A stretch of 7,646 bases of DNA from Bryobacteraceae bacterium. Its GTDB lineage: Bacteria > Acidobacteriota > Terriglobia > Bryobacterales > Bryobacteraceae. Both the position numbers and the translations under genes were made by a program. Where the stretch lies: NCBI GenBank assembly GCA_025929455.1, contig JAICMB010000140.1, forward strand, positions 1 to 7,646, in the 5' to 3' direction. Positions 5,671 through 7,646 of this stretch are shown here, in pieces; positions within the stretch are counted from its first letter, which is position 1; the number at the start of each line of letters is the position of its first letter. The notes beneath the pieces are model-generated. The model ran no database searches and was not told the DNA's origin. It saw nothing but the letters and a program-made list of their open reading frames with translations.

Positions 5671-7029
5671 ATGCCGCTACTCGCTCTGTTTCTGATCGCG
5701 GCGGCGCCAGACTGGGTTCCCGCTCGCTGGCAGTCGGCCGACCCCGCTTCGCTTGACCTGGTAGCGCAGACGCCGGTGAACTGCGTGCTCGTTGACAAGC
5801 CGTCCTGGTCGCAGTCGTTTATGAAAGCGGCTGCGTCGCGCGGGATCGCGGCGCTGGCGGTGGTTCAACCCGGGCCGAACGCGGGCACGCTCGCGCGCGA
5901 GGCGGCGGGTATGGGCGCGGCCGGCATTGTGCTCGAGGGCAACATCACCGATGCTGACCGTGACCGGCTATCCGGCATTAAAATTCCGATTGTGGAACTG
6001 ACGCCGCGCTCCGGAATGCGGCTCAACGATCCTCCGCTCGGAATCGCAGGCACGTATCAGGGATTGTGGCCGGGGGTGCGCGCGCAGGAGAACGGCGAGG
6101 CGCAGAGCGGGCCGAGCGGCGCACCATGGATCGATACGAACGCGGGTTTTCTGCGCTTTGTGCGGGCCTCTACCCACGCAGTGATCTGGTTGGCGAACCG
6201 GCCGCCCGAGAAAACCGTCATTCCAGTGCGGCGCTATTTGGACGCGATCGCCGATGCCGAGATGAATGGCGCGCGCTGGGTAATCGCACTGGACGGCAAT
6301 TTCAACCGCCAACTGCTCGCGCACGATGCGAAGGCGGTGGCGGGATGGAAGCAGATCGGCGCCGAGCTCGCCTACTATGAATCGCACCGGCAGTGGCGCG
6401 CGCTGCCGCCGCATTCGAAGCTCGCGATCATCGAAGACGTGCAGAGCGGCGCGCTGTTGTCGGGCGGGGTGCTGGACATGATTGTCGTGAAGCACACGCC
6501 GGTAATTCCGGTACCGCCGCGCGAGCTGGCGGGCGCCTCGCTGAAGAAGGCGAGCATGGCGGTAGACGTGGACCCGTCGGCGCTCACGCCCCAGGAGAGC
6601 GTGAACCTGAAGGCGTTCACGCACTCGGGAGGAACGCTGCTGTCCGGCGTATCGCAATGGAAATTCCCGCCGCCGGAGCCGGGGCAAATCACGCTGAACG
6701 AGAAGGATGTCGCCAAGCTCGATGAGATCTGGAAACAGGTAAACAACATGATCGGCCGCATGAATCTGGGCGCACGGCTGTTCAATGTCTCGAGCATGTT
6801 GTCGAATCTCCTCGATGCCGGCGATGGGAAATCGGTCGTTCTGCAGCTTGTGAACTATACGGATTTTCCCGTCGATTCGATTACGGCGCATGTGCTCGGC
6901 AATTACAAACACGCGCGACTCTATGAGCCGGGCATGCCGCCCAAGGACCTGGATGTGTATCCGGTCGAGGAAGGCACCGGCGTCGATATCGATAAGGTCG
7001 ACGTGAGCGCAACGGTGGTTTTGGATTAA
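5671..7029 (+). CDS. Exported protein of unknown function
   Basis: I do not recognise a named family for this 452-residue protein. A short hydrophobic N-terminus (MPLLALFLIAAAPDW) looks like a signal peptide cut near residue 12, so the product is probably periplasmic or secreted. Residues 25-110 alternate strand-like and helical segments (VNCVLVDKP, GIAALAVVQPGP, AAGIVLEG, IKIPIVEL), resembling a TIM-barrel or Rossmann-type alpha/beta domain. Residues 165-330 continue this pattern (HAVIWLANRPP, WVIALDGN, SKLAIIEDVQSG, SGGTLLSGV). The last part, about 388-452, looks like a beta-sandwich (VVLQLVNYTDFPVDSITAHV, then VDVSATVVL). Barrel, alpha/beta domain and beta-sandwich in this order resembles glycoside hydrolases such as GH42-like enzymes, but I see no catalytic acid pair that I trust. 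The ATG has AAGGA at 5663-5667, three bases upstream. A DUF362 gene follows after 12 bases, so the two are probably one operon. Confidence 0.8.
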   Translation: MPLLALFLIAAAPDWVPARWQSADPASLDLVAQTPVNCVLVDKPSWSQSFMKAAASRGIAALAVVQPGPNAGTLAREAAGMGAAGIVLEGNITDADRDRLSGIKIPIVELTPRSGMRLNDPPLGIAGTYQGLWPGVRAQENGEAQSGPSGAPWIDTNAGFLRFVRASTHAVIWLANRPPEKTVIPVRRYLDAIADAEMNGARWVIALDGNFNRQLLAHDAKAVAGWKQIGAELAYYESHRQWRALPPHSKLAIIEDVQSGALLSGGVLDMIVVKHTPVIPVPPRELAGASLKKASMAVDVDPSALTPQESVNLKAFTHSGGTLLSGVSQWKFPPPEPGQITLNEKDVAKLDEIWKQVNNMIGRMNLGARLFNVSSMLSNLLDAGDGKSVVLQLVNYTDFPVDSITAHVLGNYKHARLYEPGMPPKDLDVYPVEEGTGVDIDKVDVSATVVLD

Positions 7030-7034
7030 GGAGG
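7028..7034 (+). promoter_or_regulatory. Shine-Dalgarno that decides the DUF362 start
   Basis: AAGGAGG overlaps the stop codon of the preceding gene. Two in-frame ATGs follow. The one at 7036 is one base away, too close for initiation; the one at 7042 is seven bases away, which is ideal. The overlap with the stop implies that ribosomes ending the upstream gene can re-initiate here. Confidence 0.75.
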
Positions 7035-7041
7035 AATGGTC

Positions 7042-7646
7042 ATGTCATCGCACGGGATCACACGGCGCGATCTGCTTCGCGCCGCTGCGGCCGCGCCGCT
7101 GATTGCGGCGCACGGTTTTGCATTCAACAACGCTCTCGCGGGGCCGGTCGCGATCGCGCGCTGCCGTTCTTACGATGCGGGACTCACGGAAGCGATGTCG
7201 GGCATGTTCGACCAACTCGGCGGGCTCGGCGGGCTGGTGAAGAACAAGACCGTCACGATCAAGCTCAACCTGACCGGCAGCCCGTCGTACCGGTTCCAAG
7301 GCAAGCAACTCGGGCTCACCCATTACACGCATCCGAACATGGCCGCGGCGGTGGCGCATCTGATGGAGAGCGCTGGCGCGCGGCGGGTGCGGTTCGTCGA
7401 AAGCGCGTGGGCTTCGAGGGGCCCGCTCGAAGAGTACATGCTGGACAGCGGCTGGAACGTGCGCAAGTTGTTTGCCGGGCTGAAGACGGTGGAGTTTGAA
7501 AATACGAACGCGCTGGGCAAGGGCAAGAGCTACGTGCGCTTTGCGGTGCCGGGCGGCGGGTCGATTTACCCCGCATACATGCTGAATCACGCGTATCACG
7601 ACACGGACGTCTTCGTGTCCATGGCGAAGCTGAAGAATCACGCGAC
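7042..7646 (+). CDS. Tat-exported DUF362 protein (3' truncated)
   Basis: The frame is open from ATG 7042 to the window edge: 201 complete codons with no stop. The N-terminus has a twin-arginine signal, TRRDLLR at residues 6-12, then an Ala-rich hydrophobic stretch to about residue 33, so the protein is predicted to be exported folded through the Tat system. The mature part shows DUF362 features: VTIKLNLT at about 71-78, the HP pair at 97-98 in a helix leading to MESAGARRVRFVES, and MAKLKNHA at 194-201, where the family has a Lys-rich segment before a conserved fold region. The family's biochemical role is not established; some members carry iron-sulfur domains, none of which is visible in this part. 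It starts 12 bases after the exported hypothetical gene with an overlapping Shine-Dalgarno, so the pair probably works together in the envelope. Confidence 0.85.
   Translation, partial: MSSHGITRRDLLRAAAAAPLIAAHGFAFNNALAGPVAIARCRSYDAGLTEAMSGMFDQLGGLGGLVKNKTVTIKLNLTGSPSYRFQGKQLGLTHYTHPNMAAAVAHLMESAGARRVRFVESAWASRGPLEEYMLDSGWNVRKLFAGLKTVEFENTNALGKGKSYVRFAVPGGGSIYPAYMLNHAYHDTDVFVSMAKLKNHA

Noticed and set aside
5968..6912. Antisense open frame (314 codons) opposite the exported hypothetical gene
   Set aside because: Arg/His-rich, low-information translation typical of a GC-rich shadow frame. The + strand frame has a signal peptide, a ribosome site and a coupled neighbour.
7036..7041. Upstream ATG for the DUF362 gene
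   Set aside because: It is only one base from AAGGAGG; the ATG at 7042 has proper spacing and leaves the Tat motif close to the N-terminus.
7045..7641. Antisense open frame (198 codons) opposite the DUF362 gene
   Set aside because: The + strand frame has a Tat signal, an ideal Shine-Dalgarno and DUF362 motifs; the reverse frame shows nothing recognisable.

Overview
The window is GC-rich and every gene lies on the + strand. It looks like chromosomal DNA of an Acidobacteriota member, probably of the Solibacter/Bryobacter type. That placement is an inference from two things: a short exported VWFA protein of the Acidobacteria-type family beside a class D sortase, and a Tat-exported DUF362 protein behind an exported protein of unknown function. 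No rRNA, tRNA, mobile element or CRISPR was seen.

Region 1 (1-2012) is a surface-protein sorting module. The window opens in the last 58 codons of a protein that ends in an Asn-rich spacer, an LPHTA sorting motif, a hydrophobic segment and an Arg-containing tail, which is the layout of a sortase substrate. A strong intrinsic terminator follows. Next come an exported VWFA-domain protein and, overlapping it by one base, a membrane-anchored class D sortase with an intact His-Cys-Arg triad. LPXTA-type motifs are the known preference of class D sortases, so substrate and enzyme probably belong together. A sortase system in a diderm phylum is the most interesting content here, because the acceptor to which it joins proteins is not known.

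Region 2 (2043-4846) is a TldD/TldE protease pair. TldD carries the HExxxH zinc motif and the C-terminal Cys. TldE lacks the zinc motif and overlaps tldD by four bases (ATGA). The pair starts only 30 bases after the sortase.

Region 3 (4847-5618) is a roughly 100-base leader with a possible long-range hairpin, then adenylate kinase with a Cys3-Asp zinc site in its LID.

Region 4 (5671-7646) is an exported protein of unknown function followed 12 bases later by a Tat-exported DUF362 protein that is cut by the window end. These two are likely co-transcribed.

Tight spacing suggests three or four transcription units: substrate; VWFA-sortase (perhaps with tldDE); adk; and the hypothetical-DUF362 pair. 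All functions are read from motifs by eye; no database search was possible.
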